DNA of 64,000 nucleotides from Phytomonas francai (lineage: Eukaryota > Euglenozoa > Kinetoplastea > Trypanosomatida > Trypanosomatidae). The stretch covers positions 62,001-126,000 of the forward strand of contig MJCC01000024.1 in NCBI GenBank assembly GCA_001766655.1, written 5' to 3'. The notes beneath the pieces were generated by a model. That model did no database searches and had not been told where the DNA came from. It saw only the letters and a list, made by a program, of their open reading frames with translations. The position numbers and the translations under genes are program-made. Of the stretch, positions 18,307-27,569 are shown one piece after another; position 1 is the stretch's first letter; each line of letters begins with the position of its first letter.

Positions 18307-19560
18307 TTAGTCTAAAAAATCTATCTCGTCATCGTCGTGTAACGAATGGGTTAACGACATGCTGCTTTGGTCTGCTTCTCCTGAATCCTCTCCGCCTTTC
18401 ATGCGTCGCACGTCGAAGCAGGCTTTCTTGCCCACATGCTTACCAGTATTCATCATGCGAAGTAAATATGTAACTTTATCGCCTACTTTCAGTCCCTGTG
18501 ATGAGACATTTGACATATGAAAGAATATAGAATCACCTTGAAGGTCGTCGGTCACAAATCCAAACTTCTCCTCGAGCAAGCGAATTGTGCCAGAGAAGCG
18601 CGTAAGCTCATTCACAGTGCCGCTGGGGGCGGTGACTGGGATGAGAGGGACGCCTACTACGGCGTTTGTGCGCTCGGCTGTTTTATCGATAATCCCACAA
18701 CGCGCCTGTCGCAGCGGTGCTGCTGATGCCATGGGTTGCGACGCACCGCCGGTCCCAGAAGCGGTGGGGTTCGCGTTATCGCTGTCTTTCTGACTCACAT
18801 TGAGTGCGGGGAGGGAGCCACCTGTGCCATCATGTTCATCTTCCTCATCGACACAAAACCGAATGTAACGCCCAACTCGCATCTCTGTACCTGGAGAGAG
18901 GTCCATCTCATCCAATGTAAGCGCGAAGCATGGGGCATCAGGGTGGAAGTGGCCCTCTGTGTCGAGCTCACTAACAACCCCACGACCTTCAATCGGGTCC
19001 CACTTGATGACTTTACCGCACAGCGCCGTGGGTGTGATGGGGCTCTCCTTATTAGTTTTAATATCATAGAAGCGAAATTGCATCGCGAGGTGCAACAGCC
19101 GCCCATCGATGTCAGTGTTGTCGTCAGGTTGTCCCGTCGTTCTAGAAGCCACGATGGGTTTCACTACTCCCTCGTGCAGCGGCACGTAACCTCCGCTCGG
19201 CGAAGAAGCCTCGCCGAATGAACCTGGTCCAGGTATCAGCTGCGGCAGCGCGCCCTTGCGCTCCCAAACTTCAAATGAAACGCGCTGACCCTCATTGACG
19301 CGAAGCCCACCGCACATTGACGCACGGGTGAAGAAGTATTTGGTCATTAGTCTGTCCTGTGGCACAGGTAAGCTCACTGGTGAACCCCCAACGAAGCCTT
19401 CAGCTATCACAAAGCCGTACCCGCGGCGGTTCATAAACCCCGATACGATACCGTGCAGACGGGGAAGACCCTTCACCCGGCGAGAAGCTGGCCTCTGAAT
19501 CCGCTGAGCGAGCGTCGTGCGAGTCAACCATTGAAACCTCAGTGAAGACACGTGAAACAT
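18307..19560 (-). CDS. Mitochondrial-type protein with three cold-shock domains
   Basis: The 417-residue protein has an Arg-rich, amphipathic N-terminus (residues 1-30) typical of a mitochondrial presequence. It carries three OB-fold cold-shock domains. The first is at about 34-98 (RGYGFVIAEG, then YFFTRASM), a divergent second at 180-238 (GKVIKWDPIEGRGVV) and a clear third at 321-386 (GTIRLLEEKFGFVTDD, SIFFHMSN). The RNP1-like aromatic residues are kept in the first and third domains. Linkers are Ser/Gly/Asp-rich and the tail is acidic. Cold-shock proteins bind single-stranded RNA; trypanosomes have a small mitochondrial one, RBP16, that acts in editing and mRNA stability. This protein is much larger and not its direct orthologue. 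A role in mitochondrial RNA metabolism is inferred. Confidence 0.75.
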   Translation of the reverse strand: MFHVSSLRFQWLTRTTLAQRIQRPASRRVKGLPRLHGIVSGFMNRRGYGFVIAEGFVGGSPVSLPVPQDRLMTKYFFTRASMCGGLRVNEGQRVSFEVWERKGALPQLIPGPGSFGEASSPSGGYVPLHEGVVKPIVASRTTGQPDDNTDIDGRLLHLAMQFRFYDIKTNKESPITPTALCGKVIKWDPIEGRGVVSELDTEGHFHPDAPCFALTLDEMDLSPGTEMRVGRYIRFCVDEEDEHDGTGGSLPALNVSQKDSDNANPTASGTGGASQPMASAAPLRQARCGIIDKTAERTNAVVGVPLIPVTAPSGTVNELTRFSGTIRLLEEKFGFVTDDLQGDSIFFHMSNVSSQGLKVGDKVTYLLRMMNTGKHVGKKACFDVRRMKGGEDSGEADQSSMSLTHSLHDDDEIDFLD

Positions 19561-20114
19561 CGCTCGTGGTTGGCTCCCAACAGAAATACCGATGACTAAA
19601 ATACGAAAATCAAAGACTTACTTACTTCACAAAAATGGGATACTGCTATTTTGATTGTCGATTAGAATCTTCCGAGAATTAGTATCTCTGTCACACCTTC
19701 TTTATGGCCTACAGTAAACAATAAACTGAAAACAAATCTCTTCACCAACTGTATCCTACACGAGAACTGAGTGGGAAGGTATGATAAGTGGGGGGAAGGG
19801 GGGTCTCGATTCTGGGTGATGGTGGTCTCCTTCTAGTGAAAATTCAAACAATAGGGAAATAAATTGAAAAGATTAGGAATAGAAAGGGAAAAAAGGTAAG
19901 AAGAAGAACTTATAAAAGGGTCATAATCTAAAACGGGGAAAAGGGCATTTTTCCTTCAAAAATAAAACGTCGAATGCAGGGATTGGTGCCTTTCAAATGC
20001 ATGGGTGCCCGTAAAAAAAAATAAAAAAGAAAGCGGCAATGGAAGGTAGACACTTATTAATGCATGAAACACACACACACACACACTTTGACGCTATTGG
20101 TTTGTTGATGGACG
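19561..20114. other. Intergenic region with (AC)n run
   Basis: 554 bases with A- and G-rich stretches and a short AC repeat at about 20071-20088. No gene. Confidence 0.6.
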
Positions 20115-22490
20115 TCAAATTCCCCTCTCAAGTTGCGCCAGCTCCTTCGACAGCTCGAGCACATACACGTTCCCTGCTGTAACACCTGAGAAAAGCCACT
20201 GCCCGTCGGCTGAAAAAGTCAGAGACGTAATAGCCTCTGCGGTCCCATCCATGGCTGACTGCATGGGTGGCGCAGGGCTAGCGGAGGTCATGCTCATTGT
20301 GCAATCCGAGCCAACGTCAAGCGATAAGCCCAACGCGCCCTTTCCTTTCATGGATATAACAGCCGCCTCGACGCCTGACGGTGACCCGTAGCCGATCCCG
20401 GTCGAGGCCTGATCCAAACGCACAGACAACAGCGGAACAGAGAAAGAATAGTAGACGTCCCACAGGCTCACCACGCCCTCGGCGTCACCGGCAGCAAGGA
20501 TGCCCGGGTGAGTAGGGGACCACCGTAACGCGGTCACCATCGCCACGAAGCCATCCATCACGGTGCTCGTATCCCCCATATAGGCCACGCAGCTGCCGTG
20601 GGCAAACACAACGACAATGCAGTCGTGATCTCGAAAGGAAACGTGCGTGGGTGGGGGTTGTAACGCCATGGCTATCACACGGCCACGACCTCGGACGTTT
20701 CTGAACGCCATTGACCCGAACGTATCCTCAGGAGCCCCTGAAAGGCCTGACAACGGTCCCACCGAAGAAGCCGACGGGACGGAAAGTTGTTTTCCTCGCG
20801 TATCGGATACGTTTTTCTGACTCGACACAGCCTCACTATTGTGCCCCAGCGAGCTCGGGCCAGTGTAGACGCTTGCCTTCTTATCCAACTGACATCGACG
20901 CAGCTCGATGGTTCGGTCATTGCGATTAAAGCCCTCGATTACGGCGCCGTCAGAAGTCCCTATATAAACCTTTGTCATGGAATCGCTGCCAGGCCGGCCC
21001 GCAAAGACGGCGACCGTCCCAACATTCCCCATAAACACACCGCCCTCAAAGTAAGCGCTCCGGGCCACGACAGGTTGCAACGTCTGCCAGCCTTGCCAGG
21101 TGCACACGCGCCCCTCCTGGCTGATCGAGTATAAATAATGATTGCTCGCGTTGCCATGAACGGCCAGCGCAAGAACACGGCCCTGGTGCAGCTGCGGCGA
21201 CGGAAAGGACGATGCCGAGGGCCGCTGCACGTTCCCTACGAGCACGGCGGTCGACCCGGTCGAGGCCACAGCTCGGGCGCGCAGCTGCCCCCGATCAAGA
21301 CCGAACCACTCGGTCGCGGTGAGGCTCCACATCACGAGCCGCCCGCTCGCCGTCCCCGCGACCAGCACGCCCGGCGGACTGAAGGGGTGCGCGATCAGCG
21401 CCGTCACCGCCGCGTCGCAGACGAGCGGCGTGAGCACGACGAGGTCCAGCGCGCGGGCCGAGACGGCGGGGGTCTCCTCCCCCCCCCTCTCCGCCCCGAG
21501 CGCGGCGGCCGCCGCCGGGGAGCCCGTCCCGGGGATCACCGTCCAGACGAGCACGAGCCCGGGCGCGCCACGCAGGAGCGCGGGGACGGCCTCGCGCGCC
21601 GCGACCGCCCCCCCCGAGGGGGGCTGGCCCCAGGGGGGGCTCACCCGCAGGAGGCCCGCGAGATCCGCGGGCGGGGGGTGCGCGCCCGCCAGGGCGGCGG
21701 CGGCCNCGCCGGCGGCCTCCGGCATCCCGGCGGGGACGCCGGGGGCCGCGTAGGCGGCCGCGACGCACGGGGCCGCGGCTGCGAGGCCGCCGCCGCCCTT
21801 ATAAGGCAGCGTAGTGACCGCGAGGTCGACGATGAGCCGGTTCCCCTCGCCCAGGCAGGGCGTCGGCGTCAGCGCGCACACCTCCGCGACCCGTGCGGCG
21901 GCGGCCCCGTAATCGAGCGACTGCCCCTCCCCCCAGCGGCGAAAGCAGTCGAAGGATTGCGGGTGCCCACGGGGACCCGGTTGGGGGTCGGCCCCAGGGG
22001 GCGCCTCGGAGAGGTCGTGCCGGGGGCGATCCGGCCCTCCACAAGGGTCCGCCCGCGCTGCCGCCTGTGTGGGCTCCCCTTGGGGCGTTGAACCCCTGGC
22101 GAAGTTGGACCGCGTCGAGGCATCCGCCGACCGCATAGATGCTTTTGCAGACTCGGGTTTCGTGTCGGAGCTAGCTTCCGCCGTCATCTGCTTCGGTGGA
22201 TCCACGGAAGCCAACGAGGAAGCAGCCATTCCCTTCGAGGAAAGCTCCTCCACCGCATCAATTCTGAGATTGGGCACGGGCTTGCTGGTCACGCTCTCTG
22301 CCATCGCGGACACGGAGTATTCGGGGTATGATAAACCTGAGGCATTCAGGGATCGAGCCAAGATGGATTGTGCCGGAGATGGCGCAAGATGCTCTTTGGA
22401 CATTCTGCATTGATCAACCACACGCCCCTTGGCCTCCCGTGCGGCGCGGATCGCCTCAAGCTTCCGCTTTTTCTCGGCAATATTATCCAT
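20115..22490 (-). CDS. Cytoplasmic dynein intermediate chain (WD40)
   Basis: The 791-residue protein opens with a charged helix, EKKRKLEAIRAAREAK, like the ERKKQRLAQIREEK start of DYNC1I chains that binds dynactin p150. A Ser/Thr-rich linker follows. The C-terminal two thirds is a WD40 propeller whose blades match dynein intermediate chains: LVLVWTVIPGTGSP, ALIAHPFSPPGVLVAGTASGRLVMW, HQGRVLALAVHG, LYSISQEGRVCTW, VYIGTSDGAVIEGF, RWSPTHPGILAAGDAEGVVSLWD and a final FSADGQWLFSGVTAGNVYVLEL. It should link the dynein motor to cargo. The block at about 21240-22050 is extremely GC-rich and Ala/Pro/Gly-rich, and base 21706 is an unresolved N. The long plus-strand ORF opposite is an artefact of this composition. 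Confidence 0.82.
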   Translation of the reverse strand: MDNIAEKKRKLEAIRAAREAKGRVVDQCRMSKEHLAPSPAQSILARSLNASGLSYPEYSVSAMAESVTSKPVPNLRIDAVEELSSKGMAASSLASVDPPKQMTAEASSDTKPESAKASMRSADASTRSNFARGSTPQGEPTQAAARADPCGGPDRPRHDLSEAPPGADPQPGPRGHPQSFDCFRRWGEGQSLDYGAAAARVAEVCALTPTPCLGEGNRLIVDLAVTTLPYKGGGGLAAAAPCVAAAYAAPGVPAGMPEAAGXAAAALAGAHPPPADLAGLLRVSPPWGQPPSGGAVAAREAVPALLRGAPGLVLVWTVIPGTGSPAAAAALGAERGGEETPAVSARALDLVVLTPLVCDAAVTALIAHPFSPPGVLVAGTASGRLVMWSLTATEWFGLDRGQLRARAVASTGSTAVLVGNVQRPSASSFPSPQLHQGRVLALAVHGNASNHYLYSISQEGRVCTWQGWQTLQPVVARSAYFEGGVFMGNVGTVAVFAGRPGSDSMTKVYIGTSDGAVIEGFNRNDRTIELRRCQLDKKASVYTGPSSLGHNSEAVSSQKNVSDTRGKQLSVPSASSVGPLSGLSGAPEDTFGSMAFRNVRGRGRVIAMALQPPPTHVSFRDHDCIVVVFAHGSCVAYMGDTSTVMDGFVAMVTALRWSPTHPGILAAGDAEGVVSLWDVYYSFSVPLLSVRLDQASTGIGYGSPSGVEAAVISMKGKGALGLSLDVGSDCTMSMTSASPAPPMQSAMDGTAEAITSLTFSADGQWLFSGVTAGNVYVLELSKELAQLERGI

Positions 22491-23095
22491 TATAGGGAAA
22501 GCAAGAACTTGGTATGCGGTCAGCCAAGAAGAAGATAAGCAACACTATAAAAACGAAGAGAAAAAAAATGTACACCGACTTTGCAAACCTACGATCACCT
22601 CACCTAAACATCCACACAAGATATTCCCTATCTCTGATAAAAGGTAAGCCCTCGGGCAGAAACGAGAATAACAATAGCGATAGTAAATGTGGCCAATAGA
22701 TCTAGAAAATCATCAGCTAAATCACAAGGGCAGTTACATTTATCGATTGAAAGTTCACATTCGAAAATAACAATGGAAAAGAAAAAAACATAGTTAAAAG
22801 GAAAACAACTCTGTTTATTGTCAACACCGTTTCCTTATAATATATCGATAAACATAAAGATATAGACACGTAAAATAAATAACGACTCCAGACACCTTTT
22901 TAATATGATAACATATAGTTCATTTTATTTTTTGCTTGATGAAGATAAGGTAATCTGAACCACTGCGTTGTCGACCTTGTTCTTTCGTAACTCTCACCGA
23001 TATTGAAATTATTGACTACATGAGTAAACTGCACATATTCAGGTGGGGGAGACAAAAATAGGGAAATATTAAAATCTGTAAACTATGGAAAAAAC

Positions 23096-23145
<50 letters not shown>

Positions 23146-23256
23146 TGGAAGGGAGAGAAAACAGAAAAGCATTTTCGGAATGTGAAATATAGCATTTTTC
23201 AAAAAATTAATGTCGTGAAAAGCATTCTGACGTCATGCATCAACAACAAGTCCAGC
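22491..23256. other. Intergenic region with long (AT)n tract
   Basis: 766 AT-rich bases, including a dinucleotide tract at about 23104-23141. No gene seen. Confidence 0.6.
23104..23141. repeat. (AT)n microsatellite
   Basis: Long dinucleotide run near the 3' end of the kinesin gene. Comparable tracts are at 8866-8890, 26748-26783, 37653-37677, 41297-41330, 46138-46167 and 51557-51594. Confidence 0.9.
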
Positions 23257-26142
23257 TCAATGGATTGTTTTACTTAAGAAATCAGCCATTTGAGCACTGA
23301 CAGGGAAACTTTCTAAAATTGACTGTTGTATAGAGGATAAACCAACTGCACTAGCATTCTCCTGCTGAGGTGAGGATAATGGTGTCCTCATATTCGAGGT
23401 GTCAGCCTGCCCTGCCGCCCCCATGTCGTTTGATGGCGAATCGAAAAAAAATTCTGCCGCCGATGGGGTACTGGGATCCTCAATCGGCAGGTCCCCTTCT
23501 TGAAGCCCATCCACGTCCCTGTCGCCGGGAAAGAGCAACCGGACCTCGAACTTCCCGTCCAGCATCGCCTGGATTTGCCGCTCAAGATTCCGTATCGCCA
23601 CCTCCCGCCTCTGTGCGCATGTCTCAAAACGCTCGTTAAGCATTTGCATCTCCTGCTCCGTGACCTCTAACGCGTCTTTCGCCAACTCCACATCGGATAA
23701 CTGATCCGCCATCATTCCCTCATGCGGCAACCGCGAGAGGGAGTCCGCGAAGAAGCGCTCAATCAACTCATCCAAGTTTTGCTTGGTGTTCTCCAGCTCC
23801 TTCGCCTGCGTCTTTATCTTTTCGACACAGTCGTAGTAGCCCTTATCGGCCTGGTCCACCTTGCCCAACGCCTGCAGAACGTCAACGGCGGTCAGCTTCG
23901 CCCCGGGGCTCGCCTGCGCGGGGTCGGCATGGCGGCTCTGCCCGTCCGCCTCCTGAAAGCTCACATCCACCTGCACGGCATCCGCGAGGTCCGCGCGCGG
24001 CCTCTCCTCCCCTTGCTGGTTCGCCGACAGGGGCTCGGAGGCCGCGGGCGAGGAACGGGTGTTCCCGCCCGTGGAGGACTCCCCCTCGGAAGCCCCTCCA
24101 GGGGAGGGTTTGGCGCACGCCAGCTTGAAACCCCCAGAGAAGCTCCGATAGAGCCGCTCCCGTTCCTGTATATACTTGAACATGATCGAGCGCTGCTCTT
24201 CTTTTTCGGCGATCATGAGGGAGCACTTCGCCTGGATATGCAACGCCTCCCTTCTGCTGTCCTCGAGTTTCTTTAACAACCCGTTGATGCACTGCGCCTG
24301 CTCCTCCTCGAGCTCCTTGAGTTGGCAGTTCAGGGTGGTGTTGACCTCCTCGAGCGCGATCTTCTCAGCGGTGCTTTGCTTCGAGTGGGACAGCGCGTCA
24401 TTGAGCTTTTCCTTGTAGTGCTGCATAAAGCGCACGGCGTTCTCGCGCTCGGTTCGCTCGCGCTCGAGATCCCGCTTCGCCTGCGCGAGGACTTGTTCCT
24501 TCACGCGGGCTTCAGCGCGGGCGCACTCGACATCATCGAGGAGCCGCTTCTCCCGCCGCGCCTGCTCCTCTTTCAGGCGGGCGTTCTGCTCCTGCATCTC
24601 TGCGGCCTGCCGACGGCTGTCGTCGACCTGGCGCTTGAGCTCGTCGGCCTGGCGCTCGAGGTCCGCGCGCTCGGCCTGGGTGGACTTGAGAATCCGCTCC
24701 CGCAGCTCGCTCGCAGCGCGCTCGCGCTCGAGGGCCTGCAGGTCCGCCGCGCGATTCCTCGCCTCGGACTCGATCAGCTTGATCTTCTCCTCGAGTTCGG
24801 CGACGTAGGCGGGGTCGGCGAGCTGGAGTTTGCTGCGGAAGACTTGCATCTGTTCCTCGAGCTCGCGGATCCGCCGCGCGCGGGGGTCCTCGTTGACCTT
24901 CGCCACGTTCACGATGTCGCGCGCGCGCGAGGCATACCGCAGCGTCCCCAGCGTCTCCTCGTAGCTCAGCGCGCTCGGGCTGACGGTGGCGACCATCATC
25001 GTCTTCGAATTCCCGCCGAGCGAGTCCTTCAGGATGAAGGTCAGCTTCGCGTCGCGAAACGGGGGGGTAGTGGAGCACGTCTTCGCGCCCTTCGTCGCTA
25101 TGTCCGCGAGCATGTCAATCACCCGCCCGAGGGTCGTCAGAGAGAGGTTGATGTGCGTGGCCTCGGTAAACCGCACCCCCTCCACCTCCGACTGCGAGAC
25201 CCGCTCAGAACCCGCGAGGTCGACGAGGTTCATCCGGCTGCTCTTCCCCAGTGTCCGGATCGGCGCCTGGTTCTTCGTCACCAACAGCCGCTCCTCGTGG
25301 AGGAGGACCATGATGATGGCGTGGCTGCGGCTGCTCCGGTTGTTCATCTTCGTTGAGGCAGTATGCCGGACGAGGTTGCCGGCCTCCACGCACTTGATCA
25401 CGTCGCTGAAGCTCCGCGCCTTGACCAGCCGCTGGCCCTCCAAAAAGACCCCGCGACTGGGGTGCTCGCGGACATCAACGAAGACCTCCTCGGCTGGCTT
25501 CGCCCGGCACGCGAGGAGGTCGGAGACCCGCTCGTTGTAAACCTCAACGTAGCCGATCTCGACGGCCCAGGTCGAGTTCCCGCCGCCCTTCGTGCCTTCT
25601 ATCTCGTCCTTCCGGCGGAAGATCTCCTGGAAGATCCGCGGGGCGACCCCTCGGCCCTCGATCCCGTCCCCCTCCAGCATAGCGGTGTCGGCGCCCATCA
25701 TCGTGTACGTCTTCCCGCTCCCTGTCTGCCCGTACGCGAACAAACACGAGTTGAACCCGTTAAAGGCGTGGTTGACGAGGGGGGTGCCAATCGTCCTGAA
25801 GACGTCCTCCTGCGTGGCCCGTTCCGGGGCATCGTAAAGGTCCCCCGCGGGCGCCTTCACCGACCAGAAGACGTGGTCAAACTGGAAGTTCATGTGGGAG
25901 TGTCTCTCCGTCGGGGCCTCCGAGAACGGTGGGACCTCGCCCAGGGTGAGTTTCACCTCCTTGACGATCGAAAGCTGGTTCGAGTCGGCGTCGAGGCGGA
26001 GGCAAAGCTTTTTTTTCCCGATCCGCTCGCGTTTGTTCAGCGGCCGAACACGGACTGAGACGTGGACCCGCTCGGTCTCGGTCACCGGCTGGCTCTCCTT
26101 TGCATGTCTCTTGCGTGAAGAACGAGGGGAACTGGAGGACAT
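23257..26142 (-). CDS. N-terminal-motor kinesin, kinesin-3-like
   Basis: The 961-residue protein has its motor domain at about residues 25-415. It has HVSVRVRPLN, the P-loop GQTGSGKTYT at 138-147, switch I NNRSSRSHA at about 267-275, switch II LVDLAGSE at 306-313, and INLSLTTLGRVI. The neck sequence RDIVNVAKVNEDPRARRIRELEEQ is typical of the kinesin-3 group, but I see no FHA domain after it. Long charged coiled coil covers about 440-680, then a Gly/Ser/Pro linker, a second coiled coil at about 790-880, and a disordered tail. An N-terminal motor predicts plus-end movement along microtubules; cargo cannot be read from the sequence. Trypanosomatids have many lineage-specific kinesins, so the subfamily is uncertain. 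Confidence 0.85.
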   Translation of the reverse strand: MSSSSPRSSRKRHAKESQPVTETERVHVSVRVRPLNKRERIGKKKLCLRLDADSNQLSIVKEVKLTLGEVPPFSEAPTERHSHMNFQFDHVFWSVKAPAGDLYDAPERATQEDVFRTIGTPLVNHAFNGFNSCLFAYGQTGSGKTYTMMGADTAMLEGDGIEGRGVAPRIFQEIFRRKDEIEGTKGGGNSTWAVEIGYVEVYNERVSDLLACRAKPAEEVFVDVREHPSRGVFLEGQRLVKARSFSDVIKCVEAGNLVRHTASTKMNNRSSRSHAIIMVLLHEERLLVTKNQAPIRTLGKSSRMNLVDLAGSERVSQSEVEGVRFTEATHINLSLTTLGRVIDMLADIATKGAKTCSTTPPFRDAKLTFILKDSLGGNSKTMMVATVSPSALSYEETLGTLRYASRARDIVNVAKVNEDPRARRIRELEEQMQVFRSKLQLADPAYVAELEEKIKLIESEARNRAADLQALERERAASELRERILKSTQAERADLERQADELKRQVDDSRRQAAEMQEQNARLKEEQARREKRLLDDVECARAEARVKEQVLAQAKRDLERERTERENAVRFMQHYKEKLNDALSHSKQSTAEKIALEEVNTTLNCQLKELEEEQAQCINGLLKKLEDSRREALHIQAKCSLMIAEKEEQRSIMFKYIQERERLYRSFSGGFKLACAKPSPGGASEGESSTGGNTRSSPAASEPLSANQQGEERPRADLADAVQVDVSFQEADGQSRHADPAQASPGAKLTAVDVLQALGKVDQADKGYYDCVEKIKTQAKELENTKQNLDELIERFFADSLSRLPHEGMMADQLSDVELAKDALEVTEQEMQMLNERFETCAQRREVAIRNLERQIQAMLDGKFEVRLLFPGDRDVDGLQEGDLPIEDPSTPSAAEFFFDSPSNDMGAAGQADTSNMRTPLSSPQQENASAVGLSSIQQSILESFPVSAQMADFLSKTIH

Positions 26143-26743
26143 GATTTGGCACTTCTAAATCGGTACACAAGATGTACTCTGTCTCGATTTGATCTTTTTA
26201 TTGAACCTTTAAATAAAAGCGTATAGCTAATGAAATACGGTGTGTATGGGGGAAAAAATGCCAAAAGAAATACCTTCACGAGAGCCCCGTGTGGGAAGAA
26301 AAATAAGTATTAGAATATGGCTACAGAGGTCAAAAAAAAAGGAACAAATGAAGTGAAATACACTCCAACAAGGGAAAAATCCGAATAATAATTCAACAGA
26401 TATATATATATTGGGGGGATGGAGAGGACTTGATTTAACTTTTGATTAAGAAAAGAAGGAAATAAGCCATAACAGCCTTACACGGTTAGGTCACCCTATG
26501 GAAAATCAAAAGAGCATTTTATAAAAGACCAGGCGCACTGACTCGTTCAAAGAAAAAAGTCCTCTAAAAGCATGAATTTATTCTTCTCACACAGAAACGA
26601 TCTTGCTTACCCAATCCCTGTTTTCCCCATTTTCAATAGAATTACTGCTCTCGGATCGCACACCCCACTCCCATCAGATCTAGCTCCCCAACCATTGACC
26701 GTGCCAACTCTTATTAAATAAAGCATACGCATCCCATCATTCC

Positions 26744-26785
<42 letters not shown>

Positions 26786-26858
26786 GTGTGGGTGTATTCA
26801 TGCAATTGTAATGAGATTCTTTTTAGCATGTACGCTTATCTTTTTACAGTTGGCAGTC
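26143..26858. other. Intergenic region with (AT)n tract
   Basis: 716 AT-rich bases with a dinucleotide tract at about 26748-26783, close to the end of the MPDU1-like gene. No gene. Confidence 0.6.
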
Positions 26859-27569
26859 TCAATCCCGTTTTGCAGTACGGTTTACCCTACTTTTGTAGGT
26901 GTAATAGAGGATCTGATAAATCACAACGAAGTTAAGAAGCGCAGCCGTGCTGAACTGGCTCAACATAATTAGTTTCCCCTTCTCCCAAGGGACGTTCAAA
27001 ATCGTTGTCATCACGCGCGCCACCCCACCCCCAAACGCCAGAAAAAAGGTCAGAAAAGAAAGCTGCCCAGTGGACTCGTTCTTGTAATTCAAAAGAATCT
27101 GCGGGACGCGGCTGCTCAGGTTTAGAAGGATGAGGCTGCTGAGAAGGTACTCGTGAACCCCACGCGAGACGTAGCCCCTCGAGAGCAGGCCAAACAGAAA
27201 CAAATTAACGGCGAGAACAATGGATGCGATGCGTGTCTTCCGCTGCAGTCTCGCCACCATTACGATAAGAGCGACCAACTGGACTAAAATCAACCCATTC
27301 TCCCCGAAATCACGGAAGTGAAGCTGCTGAACGACGCCCCAACTTGTCGAAATAACGTACGCAAGCAACTCTATGTAATTTGCCGTGATCGAGATCCCGC
27401 AGGCGCTCTGGCTGCGGTAAACATTCAAAATTTGGGGTAATTTTAGAACCGAGGCTCCGGCCACCACCCCGTATGAAAGACAGTGGCTAATCAGGAACTT
27501 GATGAGATCTAAAAAGTTATTCGACGTAGTAGGTTGGCCGCTGAGCCTGTTAGATGTTGAAAATGACAT
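26859..27569 (-). CDS. MPDU1/Lec35 homologue, PQ-loop membrane protein
   Basis: The 236-residue protein has about seven hydrophobic helices and two PQ motifs in the right places: KLPQILNVYRSQSACGIS at 43-60 and RVPQILLNYKNESTGQLS at 154-171. The second half also has LTFFLAFGGGVARV, very close to the mammalian protein. MPDU1 is an ER membrane protein needed for use of dolichol-phosphate-mannose and -glucose, and so for N-glycan and GPI-anchor synthesis. GPI-anchored surface proteins dominate the trypanosomatid surface, so the context fits. Length is normal for the family (about 247 in human). The start is the first ATG after an in-frame stop region. Confidence 0.9.
   Translation of the reverse strand: MSFSTSNRLSGQPTTSNNFLDLIKFLISHCLSYGVVAGASVLKLPQILNVYRSQSACGISITANYIELLAYVISTSWGVVQQLHFRDFGENGLILVQLVALIVMVARLQRKTRIASIVLAVNLFLFGLLSRGYVSRGVHEYLLSSLILLNLSSRVPQILLNYKNESTGQLSFLTFFLAFGGGVARVMTTILNVPWEKGKLIMLSQFSTAALLNFVVIYQILYYTYKSRVNRTAKRD

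Noticed and set aside
21138..22091. 317-codon plus-strand ORF opposite dynein IC
   Set aside because: Arg/Gly/Pro-rich shadow of the GC-rich block; the minus frame has clear WD40 motifs.
24322..25356. 344-codon plus-strand ORF opposite kinesin
   Set aside because: Leu/Arg-rich antisense of the coiled coil and motor; no family features.
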